From contig JAGBHE010000076.1 in NCBI GenBank assembly GCA_017935675.1, forward strand, positions 1 through 64,000: 64,000 nt of DNA, read 5' to 3'. The position numbers and the translations under genes are program-made. Origin of the DNA: Clostridia bacterium (GTDB taxonomy: Bacteria > Bacillota > Clostridia > UBA1381). The number at the start of each line of letters is the position of its first letter. The first letter of the stretch is position 1. The notes under the pieces are model-generated. The model did not search any database. It saw nothing but the letters and a program-made list of their open reading frames with translations, and was not told the DNA's origin. This document shows positions 25,996 to 36,334 of this stretch, one piece after another.

Positions 25996-28683
25996 TTAAT
26001 CATTATGTCTGAAATAACACTGTCTTCTGTCGTGATCATACTCTGTATGAGACAGAATTGTATCGGTCTTATTTATATCACCGATTGTTTCAAAATCTCG
26101 TATTGCATCAAGAGACGGGGTTGTTACAATAAGTCTGTTTCTGTCTACCTCATATATTGCACCGCCGTAATATGAAGCATACGGAGTTCTGATTTCCAAT
26201 GCCTCATCCCTGCCCTTTACATCAAGATTATTGTAGTCAATAGTCTTGCTTGCCACGCGAATATACGAATCAACCTTCTCATATACCTTGGCATATACTA
26301 TTCTGTATCTGTTGTTGTTTGCAAGCTTTACAGTATCCGGATCGGAAAGGTTCTGGAATATATTTGTATTACGAACCACTGTATCGGTTTCATAATCATA
26401 AATCTTGACTACATTATGACTGTTTGCAGTCACTCCCGGAACGATAAAATTATCATTATCCGTTTTCAGAAGAAAAGCATCTCCAATCTTAAGGTCTGCA
26501 ACCATATGTACATCCTCCTGCTTGATATAGCAGGTATTTTTCGCTGTACCGCTATAATAGGTTACCACACCTATTGTTTCTCCTTCTTCTTCATCGTACT
26601 GATAAATAATGCTATCAAATACACAAAAATAATTTGATATAGGCGCAGCCTCGCCGGAGCTTTCATTGACATCATCTTGGTTTATTACCATAGCAATAGC
26701 GTTGATTGAGTCATTACCCAATGTATAAATCTCACAGCTGCATGATTGATCATCACTAATGACATCACTTGGTGCATATGCACTAATGTCTTCTCTGCTG
26801 CCTACTGTATCACTAATGGTGAAAAGCACAGAATTATTTACCATAAATCTGGTACCAAGCCGGCCGTTGGATTTATATGAAAGATTGCTGTCCTCCATTG
26901 TCCATCTTATTCTGAGACTGTCATCAGCAGATTCATTTGCACCAAGCTCGGGTGTATCTATTTCACTGACAAAGCCTTCATCATTAACAATATAGCGTAC
27001 TACCGTAGATAAGATATTTAAATTTTCAGGATTCAGCACTGCTTTGATTTTCGCTGCATCCTTATAGCTGTTTCCATCAATTTTTACAGGCTCATTCAAT
27101 AAGAATTTCAAATCTTTTTTATCAGAGCCTGCCATTGAAATTCCCAAACGCTCCTCCTGATCCTCACTTTCCCATATCTTATAAAGCATTCCTATGTTAT
27201 CTGCTGAAACATTCGCACTTGTGTAATACGCAATCTGTCCGTATGCATTCAGATAAAATATTCCCGAAGCTCCTATCGGCAGAAATTCGCCTGATGCAAG
27301 AAATCCGCTGCTGATTTTATACTCCTTATTGTTTATAACAACATTATTTTCACTGTCTCTTGAGCGGATAACTCCTTCAATTATATCGTTACAGTATAAA
27401 ATTTTTGTGTATTCACCGTCAAAGGAGACTGCAGCCATAAGGCTGTCATTTACTGCAAAATCAGAAACAGCATATGTATTTCCGTAATTGTCAGAAGCAG
27501 AATATACAACATCTTCAGACAAATTCAAATACACACCGTTATTGTATACTCCGTAAACCAATCCGTCATCTGTATCCTTACCCTTTACTATATAGTCCAC
27601 GAAGCTTACAACCTTTACAACGTCGTATATGCCGTCATTGGTATTATCTATACACTGAACAGTTCCGAGTGTAAAGTCGGTAAATATATTATTATACTGA
27701 GCTTCATAGTTTACTGCTTTTCCGTTGTACAGATACACTGTAGATGCAGAAAGCTTCATTGTCTTTTCACGTTTTCCTTTGTAATATTCAATCTGAGAGC
27801 TTGTCGCTTTTATAAAATCCTCTGCATCAATCGCGGCTGATGCATTTTTATATTTACAAATATATATTACCTTATAAGTTTCCTTCTCATAATAGCAATT
27901 TACATTATATCCGATTAAATCAAAGCTGTCAGCATTTGTATATTCATAAAACTCACCGTTAATCATAATATGGTCCGGAATATAATTATCTCCGTAAACT
28001 AAAGGCGATACACCGTTAGCTTCTACAATACCTGTTGTCTTCACCACTGCGAATTTATATTCAAGAAGTGTTTTTTCCGAATCTATTGAATACTCTGTAC
28101 GGTCATCTGAATATTGTGCGTCAACCATAGGCGCTGTAAGTGCGTTAAATATAAGTCTCACTGCTGATTTAAATGTCATGGCATTTGAATTATAGCTGCT
28201 TGTAAGAGCATATCCCGCTTCACTTGCAGCTGCCATATATCCCTTAGGATATCCGCCTGCTGCCTGTGCATAGCTCTTATATCCGAGCATAACGCCTACC
28301 ATCTTTACAGCCTCGCTATAGGTTATAATATCATAAGGACGAAAAGCGTCGCCCTTTCCGCCGTCAATAATCCCATAGCTATACGCGAGTGCAATATCGC
28401 CATAATACTCATTATCAGCGTTTACATCCCAGAAAGGAAGCTCCGTTTCGGATAAAACCGATGAATTACAGGCGCGGTTAATAATTCTTACGAATGCGGC
28501 TCTTGAAATATCAAATCCTTTATTATACAGATTTATTTCCTCTGAATTTAAAATTCCAAGAGTACTCATTATTCCTATTTCCTCAACTGAAAGCTCTGTA
28601 ATGTCTGACGTTTCATCAGCAATTGCAGGAACTGCCGACAGTGCCATTATCAATATAAGAATAAGTGATATTATCTTTTTCAT
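25996..28683 (-). CDS. S-layer-homology protein with large uncharacterised C-terminal region
   Basis: 895 aa with a signal peptide (MKKIISLILILIMALSAVPAIA). The N-terminal SLH region (about 28-190) includes GFDISRAAFVRIINRA, FWDVNADNEYYGDIALAYSYGIIDGGKGDAFRPYD and TYSEAVKMVGVMLGY, which bind secondary cell-wall polysaccharide. The remaining 700 residues are beta-rich and asparagine/tyrosine-rich; I do not recognise a catalytic family. Similar long SLH proteins often accompany LplABC importers in gut and soil Clostridia. It sits 6 bases after the upstream SLH gene with AGGAGG. A structural or glycan-capture role is inferred from context. Confidence 0.75.
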   Translation of the reverse strand: MKKIISLILILIMALSAVPAIADETSDITELSVEEIGIMSTLGILNSEEINLYNKGFDISRAAFVRIINRACNSSVLSETELPFWDVNADNEYYGDIALAYSYGIIDGGKGDAFRPYDIITYSEAVKMVGVMLGYKSYAQAAGGYPKGYMAAASEAGYALTSSYNSNAMTFKSAVRLIFNALTAPMVDAQYSDDRTEYSIDSEKTLLEYKFAVVKTTGIVEANGVSPLVYGDNYIPDHIMINGEFYEYTNADSFDLIGYNVNCYYEKETYKVIYICKYKNASAAIDAEDFIKATSSQIEYYKGKREKTMKLSASTVYLYNGKAVNYEAQYNNIFTDFTLGTVQCIDNTNDGIYDVVKVVSFVDYIVKGKDTDDGLVYGVYNNGVYLNLSEDVVYSASDNYGNTYAVSDFAVNDSLMAAVSFDGEYTKILYCNDIIEGVIRSRDSENNVVINNKEYKISSGFLASGEFLPIGASGIFYLNAYGQIAYYTSANVSADNIGMLYKIWESEDQEERLGISMAGSDKKDLKFLLNEPVKIDGNSYKDAAKIKAVLNPENLNILSTVVRYIVNDEGFVSEIDTPELGANESADDSLRIRWTMEDSNLSYKSNGRLGTRFMVNNSVLFTISDTVGSREDISAYAPSDVISDDQSCSCEIYTLGNDSINAIAMVINQDDVNESSGEAAPISNYFCVFDSIIYQYDEEEGETIGVVTYYSGTAKNTCYIKQEDVHMVADLKIGDAFLLKTDNDNFIVPGVTANSHNVVKIYDYETDTVVRNTNIFQNLSDPDTVKLANNNRYRIVYAKVYEKVDSYIRVASKTIDYNNLDVKGRDEALEIRTPYASYYGGAIYEVDRNRLIVTTPSLDAIRDFETIGDINKTDTILSHTEYDHDRRQCYFRHND

Positions 28684-28689
28684 AAGCCC

Positions 28690-30378
28690 TTAACCTCCTA
28701 TCTTCTGTAAAACAGAAAAAATCATCTTTGCAGCTTCTGCTCTTGTTGAAGGCTCCTTTGGTCTGAATCTGCCGTCCTCGTATCCGTTTATAACTTCTGC
28801 ACAATAGAACATTTTAACTCCTTCTATTGCATAGTCGGATATGTCACCGTCATCAGCAAACTCTGCATACGTTCTTTTTGCAGGAATGTTATAACTCTTA
28901 AAGGTCAGAATTCCGTTAAGTATTTTTGCGGCGTCCTGTCTGGTAATATTATCATCACCGTTGAAATTACCGTTTTCATCGCCGGATATTATATCGAGAC
29001 TCTGTGCCGTTGCAATCCATAAATAGCACCAATCACTCTCGGATATATCATTAAAGCTGCACACCGCACCCTTATCTTCAATATCAAATGAAGTGAGCGC
29101 AATCTTTAAAAATTCGCGTCTTGTAACATTGATATCCGGTTTGAATGTGTTATCCTCATATCCGTTTAACGAACCATGCTTCTTTAAGCAGAGTATACTC
29201 TCGTATGCCCAATGTTCATTTGTCAGATCGGCAAAGGTGATTTGTTCATTGCTGCCGGTATCAGGTGTGCTTGCCACCGGTGCATATACAGAGCCTGAGG
29301 CACCGCCGCCTCCTGAGTTACCTGAGCCGCCGGCACCTCCGCCGCCTCCGCCGTAAGTATTTCCGCCTGCCGCCGCTAAATTCTCAATCGTTGACGCGAG
29401 CTCTGCTGCGGTTGAAAAATCACGCTTAACAATCTTTTGGTCTATAGCCGCTGTTGACTGCAGTGCCATATATTTAGGTACACTTATAACGCCGGAATCC
29501 GACGCACGCCGGATAATACCTTTGATAAGTCCAACATTTTCAGCATTTTTAACCCCCGTCAAACACATAGCTGTTTTATATGCACTAAGGAATTCACTAT
29601 ATGCCGCATAGCGTTCAGCTTTCATTCTGCTGCCAAGATTCGTAATAAATTCATCATCCTCAGCCTTAATAAACGGATATTCGGCAGTTGATGAAATACC
29701 AAGCTCCTCTGCATATTCAAGTAATAGCTTTCCTCTTTGCAGGTCGCTTTCTGCTTCATAAAGCTCCTGTATTGCACTGTATCTGATTACTGTGTTCTTT
29801 GCGTCAGACATTGCTGCGGCCGCGCCGGCTTCAATTAAGCCTTCCGCTACCTTTGTCTTGCCTTCATCGGATAAATCCTTATAATAAACCGCATCTTCAA
29901 AATACAGATCACTGTTATCATTAAGATAGTTTTTTATTTCTTCCGCATCCTTAGCGTTTATATAACCATTCAGTGTCTGAAGGCTTTGTGCCGTAATATC
30001 GCTTTTTTCAAAATTAAAGCCTGAAACTGCCGGTTCTGTATCAGAGGTGCTTTTTACAAGCACGGTGTAGCGTCCGGCCTCACCGTCTGTCTTGTATGAA
30101 AAACTGTATTTTCCGTCAGCGGCACTTTTCTGTTCAACATGGTCAAACATACCAAGCTGCGCTTCTGTGCCCAGGCTGTCAATTTCATCAGCATTTACTC
30201 CGGGGTTTAATACCTCTAAAAACACCTCTTCATTACCGACCGCTGTGCCGCTTACAGTAATAATTCCGTTATCAAAATCAACCTTGATTTCGGGATTTTC
30301 CGCCGCTCCGGCGGCTTGGGCAAGAAATACCGAAGCCGCCGCCGCAGACAGCACGCTCAAAAATCTTTTTTTATTCAT
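28690..30378 (-). CDS. SLH-anchored surface protein with glycine-rich linker
   Basis: About 562 aa with a signal peptide (FLSVLSAAAASVFLAQAAGA). Residues 30-125 form a beta domain (IITVSGTAVGNEEVFLEVL), 130-345 a helical region, 348-370 a glycine/serine linker (GGGGGGAGGSGNSGGGG), and 385-562 three SLH repeats with canonical HWAYESI, LNGYEDNTFKPD, NVTRREFLKIA and VINGYEDGRFRP motifs. SLH repeats anchor the protein to cell-wall pyruvylated polysaccharide. AGGAG with 7-base spacing supports the ATG at 30378. It may present or scaffold partner proteins, since it has no visible catalytic domain. Confidence 0.85.
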   Translation of the reverse strand: MNKKRFLSVLSAAAASVFLAQAAGAAENPEIKVDFDNGIITVSGTAVGNEEVFLEVLNPGVNADEIDSLGTEAQLGMFDHVEQKSAADGKYSFSYKTDGEAGRYTVLVKSTSDTEPAVSGFNFEKSDITAQSLQTLNGYINAKDAEEIKNYLNDNSDLYFEDAVYYKDLSDEGKTKVAEGLIEAGAAAAMSDAKNTVIRYSAIQELYEAESDLQRGKLLLEYAEELGISSTAEYPFIKAEDDEFITNLGSRMKAERYAAYSEFLSAYKTAMCLTGVKNAENVGLIKGIIRRASDSGVISVPKYMALQSTAAIDQKIVKRDFSTAAELASTIENLAAAGGNTYGGGGGGAGGSGNSGGGGASGSVYAPVASTPDTGSNEQITFADLTNEHWAYESILCLKKHGSLNGYEDNTFKPDINVTRREFLKIALTSFDIEDKGAVCSFNDISESDWCYLWIATAQSLDIISGDENGNFNGDDNITRQDAAKILNGILTFKSYNIPAKRTYAEFADDGDISDYAIEGVKMFYCAEVINGYEDGRFRPKEPSTRAEAAKMIFSVLQKIGG

Positions 30379-30388
30379 ACACATTCTC

Positions 30389-33300
30389 CTATTGAACTAA
30401 TTGCAGGAAATTATAGAACATCACTGCAATATCGGTGTTTGTTGCCGCTGTGCCTGAACGGTAGTTTACAGTATCGTCTATAATTCCAAGAAGCTTTAAC
30501 TGATATACAGCGTATTGAAAATCCTTTGAAACACTGTCATCAACATAATTCTTCATTTCCGATATTTCACCGTTCATAGGTATATGCTTCATCTTTGCTG
30601 CATTATATAACATCATCGCCGCTTCATCATATGTAATATCATCCGAAGGTGCAAATTTCCCGTCCGATGAAGCTCTTATAATTCCATTTTCATAAAGTGC
30701 CTGAACATCTGTATAGTATATACTGCTTCTCGGAATATCTGAGAATGTATCAAGGTATTTGGTCTGTCTGAAATTAAATGCCTTTGCAACCATCTGAGCG
30801 AATCTGCCCTTACGCATTCCCTCTGCCGGTCTGAAATACCCGTCATGATACTGATACGAATATCCCTGATTATAAAGGTACTCTATCTTATCTTTCTGCG
30901 GATTATCCTCAGCTACATCAAGATAAACCTGTTCATCCATATCATAATATCTGTCACATTCATATACCCATGTACCGTTTGAGGTTCCCATATATACCCT
31001 CTGCTCTGTTGGGTGAAATTTCATATACCACACATCAGCAGTACCGGCCATACCCTCAATAGCACGCCATGTTACACCGTCGTCAAAGGATTCATATACT
31101 CCGCCGCCTACCGTATATTGACCTTGGTCATTATTTGCCGTTATAAGGTGACTTGGATTATTGGGATCCTGCGCCACACAATAATACATAGATGCACCGC
31201 CTGCAGATAATCCCAGACCGTTGTCGGTTCCGCAGGTACGCAGTATCACATCACCATCAACTATGGTTATATGTCCGTTTGAACCGATATACACCTTATC
31301 CTCGTCAACTGCATCACATGTAAACCTCTGTGTATACTTGATAGCGGTTGATGTAAGCTGTGACCACGTTTTTCCCGCATCCTTTGAGCGATAGGTGTTT
31401 TGCTCTGTCCGTGCATATATAATATCGCCGTTTACAGGAGACACAGCTCTTATATGATACGGAATCGTTGTCCATGTTTCGCCGTGGTCATAGCTTATAT
31501 AGCATGAAGAGTATATAATATCAGGGTTCTGCGGATGAATAAAAATCTGTCCGGTTTTTATATTTGCAAGCTTCGTTTTAAAAGTTCTTCCGCCATCTGT
31601 ACTGAGTCTTATATCTCCGCTGCCTCCTCCGATATTTATCCACACCTCATTCGGATTATCCCAGTTGACTGCAATGCCCTGAGTTGTTTTTGAACCGTTT
31701 GCCCTTATCCAGAAACGATCTTCTATCGGGAAGGAATCAACCATAGGATATTTTTCGCCGCGTCCCGAATACATTGCATGAACAAATCCGCGGTCAATGA
31801 AAGACATATAGTAATCCGAACCGTCGGGAGCTATATCCATCATAACACATCTGTTTCCCGAATATCCGCTGCTTGTCGGATAAAGATTTCTTCCTCCGTC
31901 ACGTGTAATATACGGTTCACCGTCAAGGCTTATAATCAATGTATCGGGATCTGTCGGATGAATGGCCATAGGTTCAACACCCCAGCCCCAGTTATCTACA
32001 AGATATGCATCGGTATTATGATGAACGGGAACATTAAAAGTCTTCCCTCCGTCCTCACTCCATCTTAAGTTACGCTGAATTGTACCTACCGCAGCATAAA
32101 TTCTGCAGTCACCGTTTTCATCGGGCGCACCGAATCGTACAACTGCCGGCGTCACATTACTGAACTGCTTATTATCACAGGTTAATTCCCATGTTTTTCC
32201 GCCGTCCGTACTGGTATAAAGACACTTGTCCAGAGCTGTACAAAGCCAATAATCAGGATTTACGGGATTTATCGCCAGCGAACGAACTCCGCATATGCTT
32301 CCGTCCTCATTTTGCGGCAGGCCTTCATTGCTTTCATACCATGTTTCTCCGCCGTCGTCACTTATGATAATACCTCTTGCATCTGTTGATATTATGACTT
32401 TATTACCATGAGTATGAACCTCATATGTATTCAAGCCTTCAAGATTTCCGGTGTAGCTCCATGTTTCACCTTCATCATCGGATACAAGCAGCCCTGTTTT
32501 GTTATTATTTATAAGGTAAATGCGTCTCTTTCCGTTTTCATCTCTTGGACCGAATGCAAATCCTTTGTAGTTATGTGAACGCAGGTTTTGCACAATCTTT
32601 TTGAATTTCCACGTATTACCGCCGTCCGTACTCTTATAAATCCCGTTAAAATTCGTTTCCTTGTTTGTACCTGAGTTTGAAAGCACAAGCACAAAATCCT
32701 CATCAGTCGGGTCAAAGGCAAGTGCGGTTGTTCCTATTGCCATAAGCCCTTTATTACTTGCGCTCCAGCTTACTCCGCCGTTCTCACTTCGCCAGATGCC
32801 CTCGGTATCCGTACCTAATAATATCCTGTCAGGATATGTAGGTGCATATTCCAGTGTCCACATCATCTGCCCGGCATCGCCGCCGTAGTAACCGTTCTTT
32901 ATCTGCTGCGGCGATGTAAGATGATATAAAAGCATCCACGGTTTATAGCGGGTGACTGTATACTCATCTATATCAAATTCATCAGGAAGTGACGGCATAT
33001 CGGGCACTGTTGGATATTTTGTATCAATCTTCTTGAATATAAGATCATTATCGGAATTTGCAGCAGCCGATTTTTCTTCAGGCTCAAGAGCATCCGACAC
33101 TATTTCAATAACCGCACTGCCGCTGCTCTGCCCTTCAATTGACGGGAAAGAATATTCATATCCTTCGTTCGCGGCAGTAATTAAAAAGCATATATATCCC
33201 TTAGCGTCTCTTGAAGCTTTAACATATGCTGAAACATCTACACTTATTTCTTCTGTCTCTTTTACTTCAACATCAGATATTTTATTTCCTGCCGTTGGCG

Positions 33301-33727
33301 CATTATTCCAATTTATTTTCGTCTGAAGCCATTCATGCTCAGTTGTCTGACTTATGCTGATTATTGGTTTTAAAGGCTCATGCATCACCTCCGGCGTCGG
33401 CGAAGGCTGTGCAGCTTCTTCGGCCTCGGCGGCTGTTTCACCAGCCGCCTCTGTTACCGAGATCGGTTTAATTTTCAATAATACCCGGTCATATTCTCCT
33501 ATATTCTCTCTTATTCTGAAACCAAGAAAAATCTTTTTCTGTTTTCCCGTTTCAGCACTCAGCTCAAGAGAATCCTCAAGACCGTAAATAGAGTCTTTTG
33601 CTTCTTCGCTGACATATGTATCCCTGATTGCGGTATAAACCGCACGTTCTGCCGTATCTGCAAATACAGATATAGAGGATAAAACCGCTGCCGCAGACAG
33701 CACGCACGCAATATACTTTTTAATCAT
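30389..33727 (-). CDS. SLH-anchored Asp-box propeller protein, GH74-like
   Basis: 1112 aa with a signal peptide (MIKKYIACVLSAAAVLSSISVFA). Order: CBM96-like module (about 28-215, interrupted by an alanine/glutamate-rich stretch), propeller region (about 258-930) with many Asp boxes (STDGGNTW, SDDEGETW, SDDGGETW, STDGGKTW, SEDGGKTF, STDGGRTF, SKDAGKTW) and C-terminal SLH repeats (about 935-1112; YHDGYFRPAEGMRKGRFAQMV, SSDGKFAPSDDITYDEAAMML). Candidate catalytic Asp307 (GTDTEGIW) and Asp645 (MSFIDRG) match its paralogue at 19478-23053. Unlike that paralogue it carries its own wall anchor. It follows the binding-protein gene by 17 bases. Surface endo-glycanase activity is inferred; a purely binding propeller is the alternative. 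Confidence 0.82.
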   Translation of the reverse strand: MIKKYIACVLSAAAVLSSISVFADTAERAVYTAIRDTYVSEEAKDSIYGLEDSLELSAETGKQKKIFLGFRIRENIGEYDRVLLKIKPISVTEAAGETAAEAEEAAQPSPTPEVMHEPLKPIISISQTTEHEWLQTKINWNNAPTAGNKISDVEVKETEEISVDVSAYVKASRDAKGYICFLITAANEGYEYSFPSIEGQSSGSAVIEIVSDALEPEEKSAAANSDNDLIFKKIDTKYPTVPDMPSLPDEFDIDEYTVTRYKPWMLLYHLTSPQQIKNGYYGGDAGQMMWTLEYAPTYPDRILLGTDTEGIWRSENGGVSWSASNKGLMAIGTTALAFDPTDEDFVLVLSNSGTNKETNFNGIYKSTDGGNTWKFKKIVQNLRSHNYKGFAFGPRDENGKRRIYLINNNKTGLLVSDDEGETWSYTGNLEGLNTYEVHTHGNKVIISTDARGIIISDDGGETWYESNEGLPQNEDGSICGVRSLAINPVNPDYWLCTALDKCLYTSTDGGKTWELTCDNKQFSNVTPAVVRFGAPDENGDCRIYAAVGTIQRNLRWSEDGGKTFNVPVHHNTDAYLVDNWGWGVEPMAIHPTDPDTLIISLDGEPYITRDGGRNLYPTSSGYSGNRCVMMDIAPDGSDYYMSFIDRGFVHAMYSGRGEKYPMVDSFPIEDRFWIRANGSKTTQGIAVNWDNPNEVWINIGGGSGDIRLSTDGGRTFKTKLANIKTGQIFIHPQNPDIIYSSCYISYDHGETWTTIPYHIRAVSPVNGDIIYARTEQNTYRSKDAGKTWSQLTSTAIKYTQRFTCDAVDEDKVYIGSNGHITIVDGDVILRTCGTDNGLGLSAGGASMYYCVAQDPNNPSHLITANNDQGQYTVGGGVYESFDDGVTWRAIEGMAGTADVWYMKFHPTEQRVYMGTSNGTWVYECDRYYDMDEQVYLDVAEDNPQKDKIEYLYNQGYSYQYHDGYFRPAEGMRKGRFAQMVAKAFNFRQTKYLDTFSDIPRSSIYYTDVQALYENGIIRASSDGKFAPSDDITYDEAAMMLYNAAKMKHIPMNGEISEMKNYVDDSVSKDFQYAVYQLKLLGIIDDTVNYRSGTAATNTDIAVMFYNFLQLVQ

Positions 33728-33744
33728 GTAATTCTCCTTTTTGA

Positions 33745-35343
33745 TTATTGTTTACCGAAGTGTGCTTCCTCTGCCGCATCCATAAGATGTTCAATACCGT
33801 AGCCCTTACACTCCTCGATATATGCATTCCATGTTGAATCGTCCATCGGATCCTTGTCGCCTACCGTGAATGTCAGAAGTGCTGATTCAATACCCTTTCT
33901 CCAGTCAGGATATGTCGTGAACTCAGGAAGGTCAGGATATTCAAACTTAATATCTGTACGTTCTGTTGCGTACTCACCCGTATGATTTGTTTCTGCGTCT
34001 ATATAATCCTTTGCAAGCTGGTCTGTACCGAAAATTCTGTCGTAACGGTCAGGATAATATTTATCGTATGAACGTCCGAAGCGGTAAAGCCCCAGATAGC
34101 TCTTATTCTTCAGATAATCTTCATCTTCAACAATCTTTCCGTCTGCAACGCTGTACTCCCTGCCCTCAAGACCGTATGTCTGGAAGAATGTTCCCTCTTC
34201 GCTGTACATCCAGTTCAGAAGCTTAATAATGCTGTCATATGTTTCTTCCTTTATCATTGATGTGAACATTAATACAGAGCCTGAGTTGTGTGCAGGTGAG
34301 AAGCCGTAGAACTGTCCGTCGTCCGAGTCTGTAATCTTTTCCTTACAGAATGCAAACTGAGCGTCTGTATATCCGTTTGATTTTAAAGTGTTTGAATACT
34401 TTTTCATGTTTGAATAGCCGTCAAGGACAATACCTACCTTATTGTTTACTATCATCTTCTCGTAGGCCTTCTGATCTGTTATACCGTCCTCGCAGATATA
34501 ACCGTTCTGGCACCAGTCACGGATTCTTGCAAACTTAGCCCTTGCAGTCGGGTGCATCGCCTGTGCAACCAAATCTTTTCCCTCAGGATCAATGTCACCG
34601 TTTTTGTTTACGGTATACTCTCTATAGCTGTCGACGCCCATCGTGATAAGAAGCTCGTTTACCGTACTTGTACCTCTGTGAACCATACCGAAGGTATCGT
34701 CTATACCGTTGCCGTCAGGGTCCTGCTCCGTAAATGCCTTCATCACATTACCAAGCTCCTCTGTTGTCTTTGGCATTTGGAGCCCTAACTTATCAAGCCA
34801 GTCTTGTCTTATATAGAACCATCTCGGCACACTTGCAGGCATATCACCTGCTCCCGGAACTCCCCAGTAATGACCAAGCTTGCTTGTAACCTTCCAGCCC
34901 GTTTCATCTATGCAATTTTCCTCAAGCGGGCTCCAGCCCTCAATTTTGTCTGCATACTTTTCAAAAAAATCGTTCATCTCCACGATAATTCCCGCCTGCA
35001 TCCATGACTGCGTAATGTCGCCGCCTACAATCAAATCGAGCTGTGTTCCGCCTGCACGCATTGTTGAAAGCTGCTGAAGCTGATCACCTGCCTCTGTTGA
35101 AAGGAATATAGGCTCAACTCTTACGCCTGTCTTTTCCCAGATATAACGTGCATAGTCATTATCCTTATAGTCGTCGCCTGTTTTACCGAGTGCCGCTTCA
35201 AAGCTGTTTGCTTTTGCATAGTAAACAACAGGAGCAGTTTCAAATGTGTCTCCGTCCTTTTTTGCCTCTTTGCCGCCGCAGCCTGCAAATGATGATGCTG
35301 CCATTACCGCAGCAAGTGTAAATGATAATTTCCTCTTTAACAT
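33745..35343 (-). CDS. ABC transporter solute-binding lipoprotein, LplA/LipO type
   Basis: 532-aa lipoprotein with lipobox SSFAGC (Cys22). It belongs to the long clostridial/bacillar LplA-like binding proteins used for oligosaccharides: YARYIWEKTGVRVEPIFLS near 55, LDLIVGGDITQSWMQAG near 100, PRWFYIRQDWLDKLGLQMPKTTEEL near 175, and EEGTFFQTYGLEGREYSVADG near 390. It partners the two permeases upstream. Typical family size is 500-550. AGGAG precedes the ATG. Placed between importer permeases and surface enzymes, it probably captures the oligosaccharides those enzymes release. Confidence 0.92.
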   Translation of the reverse strand: MLKRKLSFTLAAVMAASSFAGCGGKEAKKDGDTFETAPVVYYAKANSFEAALGKTGDDYKDNDYARYIWEKTGVRVEPIFLSTEAGDQLQQLSTMRAGGTQLDLIVGGDITQSWMQAGIIVEMNDFFEKYADKIEGWSPLEENCIDETGWKVTSKLGHYWGVPGAGDMPASVPRWFYIRQDWLDKLGLQMPKTTEELGNVMKAFTEQDPDGNGIDDTFGMVHRGTSTVNELLITMGVDSYREYTVNKNGDIDPEGKDLVAQAMHPTARAKFARIRDWCQNGYICEDGITDQKAYEKMIVNNKVGIVLDGYSNMKKYSNTLKSNGYTDAQFAFCKEKITDSDDGQFYGFSPAHNSGSVLMFTSMIKEETYDSIIKLLNWMYSEEGTFFQTYGLEGREYSVADGKIVEDEDYLKNKSYLGLYRFGRSYDKYYPDRYDRIFGTDQLAKDYIDAETNHTGEYATERTDIKFEYPDLPEFTTYPDWRKGIESALLTFTVGDKDPMDDSTWNAYIEECKGYGIEHLMDAAEEAHFGKQ

Positions 35344-35428
35344 TTTTCATTTCTCCTTTTTAATTATTTTTTTATTTTTTACCAATTTAAAATCCGTTGT
35401 TCCGCCATACGCTTTTTCCCGTGCGCAC

Positions 35429-36325
35429 TTAACCCTTTACCGAGCCTACCATCATACCCGATATGAAGTACTTCTGTACGAACGGATATACAATCAGGAT
35501 AGGAATTGTTGAACACATAAGCGTTGCTGCTTTCATGGACTCTGAGTTTACCTGTTCTGTCGTGTCCGCAACGATATTTACCGCATTTGCCGAATCATTG
35601 GGCACGATTACCGCCTGAAGAATATCTCTCAGATATACCTGAAGAAGCTTCTTTTCAGGGTTTGTTATATAAATTAATGCTCCAAAGAACTGGTTCCATG
35701 CACCAACAGCTGTAAACAATGTTATGGCTGCCAGTGAGGGAAGACTCAGCGGAAGTATGATTCTTATAAATGTTGTGAAGTGGTTTGCACCGTCAACCAT
35801 TGCTGATTCTTCAATAGAGTCAGGGATTTGTCTGTAGAAGTTTTTCAGTACGATTATATTCCATATATTCATCGCACCCGGAAGTATCAGGGCTGTATAG
35901 GTATTTACAAGCCTGAGGTTTTTAATGAGCATATAATTAGGGATAAGACCGCCCGTTCCGAACATCATTGAAAACACCATCAGTCCCATCCATATCCCGT
36001 TACCCTTTAAGTACTTTTTTGAAAGCGGATAAGCATACATCGCCATAAATGCAACCTGAAATAATGTACATATTATCGTAAAGTATACAGTATTGCCAAA
36101 CGACTTTAAAAATCTCGCGTCAGTCATAACATCCTTATATGCCTTTGCAGTAAAGCCCACAGGGTATACAGACACACGTCCCGACATAACTGCTGCGTTA
36201 TCACTTAATGATATTGCTATCTGGTTCAAAAACGGATAAAGCATTACCACAATTACAAGCAGCATCAGGAAGTTATTGAATATATCAAATACAATTTCGC
36301 CTTTTGTTTTTCTATTCATTGTCAC
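35429..36325 (-). CDS. ABC oligosaccharide permease, LplC/YtcP type
   Basis: 298-aa permease with six transmembrane segments. The EAA loop PDSIEESAMVDGANHFTTFIRIILP lies near residues 175-200, and the terminus KYFISGMMVGSVKG is characteristic of LplC-type subunits. It pairs with the LplB-like permease 9 bases upstream. Both GTG at 36325 and ATG at 36319 could start it; AAGGGGG is closer to ideal spacing for GTG. No ATPase gene is present, as usual for these systems, which rely on a housekeeping MsmX-like ATPase. Confidence 0.92.
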   Translation of the reverse strand: MTMNRKTKGEIVFDIFNNFLMLLVIVVMLYPFLNQIAISLSDNAAVMSGRVSVYPVGFTAKAYKDVMTDARFLKSFGNTVYFTIICTLFQVAFMAMYAYPLSKKYLKGNGIWMGLMVFSMMFGTGGLIPNYMLIKNLRLVNTYTALILPGAMNIWNIIVLKNFYRQIPDSIEESAMVDGANHFTTFIRIILPLSLPSLAAITLFTAVGAWNQFFGALIYITNPEKKLLQVYLRDILQAVIVPNDSANAVNIVADTTEQVNSESMKAATLMCSTIPILIVYPFVQKYFISGMMVGSVKG

Positions 36326-36334
36326 TGCACCCCC

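Noticed and set aside
29289..29355. GC-rich tandem codons resembling a short repeat array
   Set aside because: This is the glycine/serine linker of the SLH protein.
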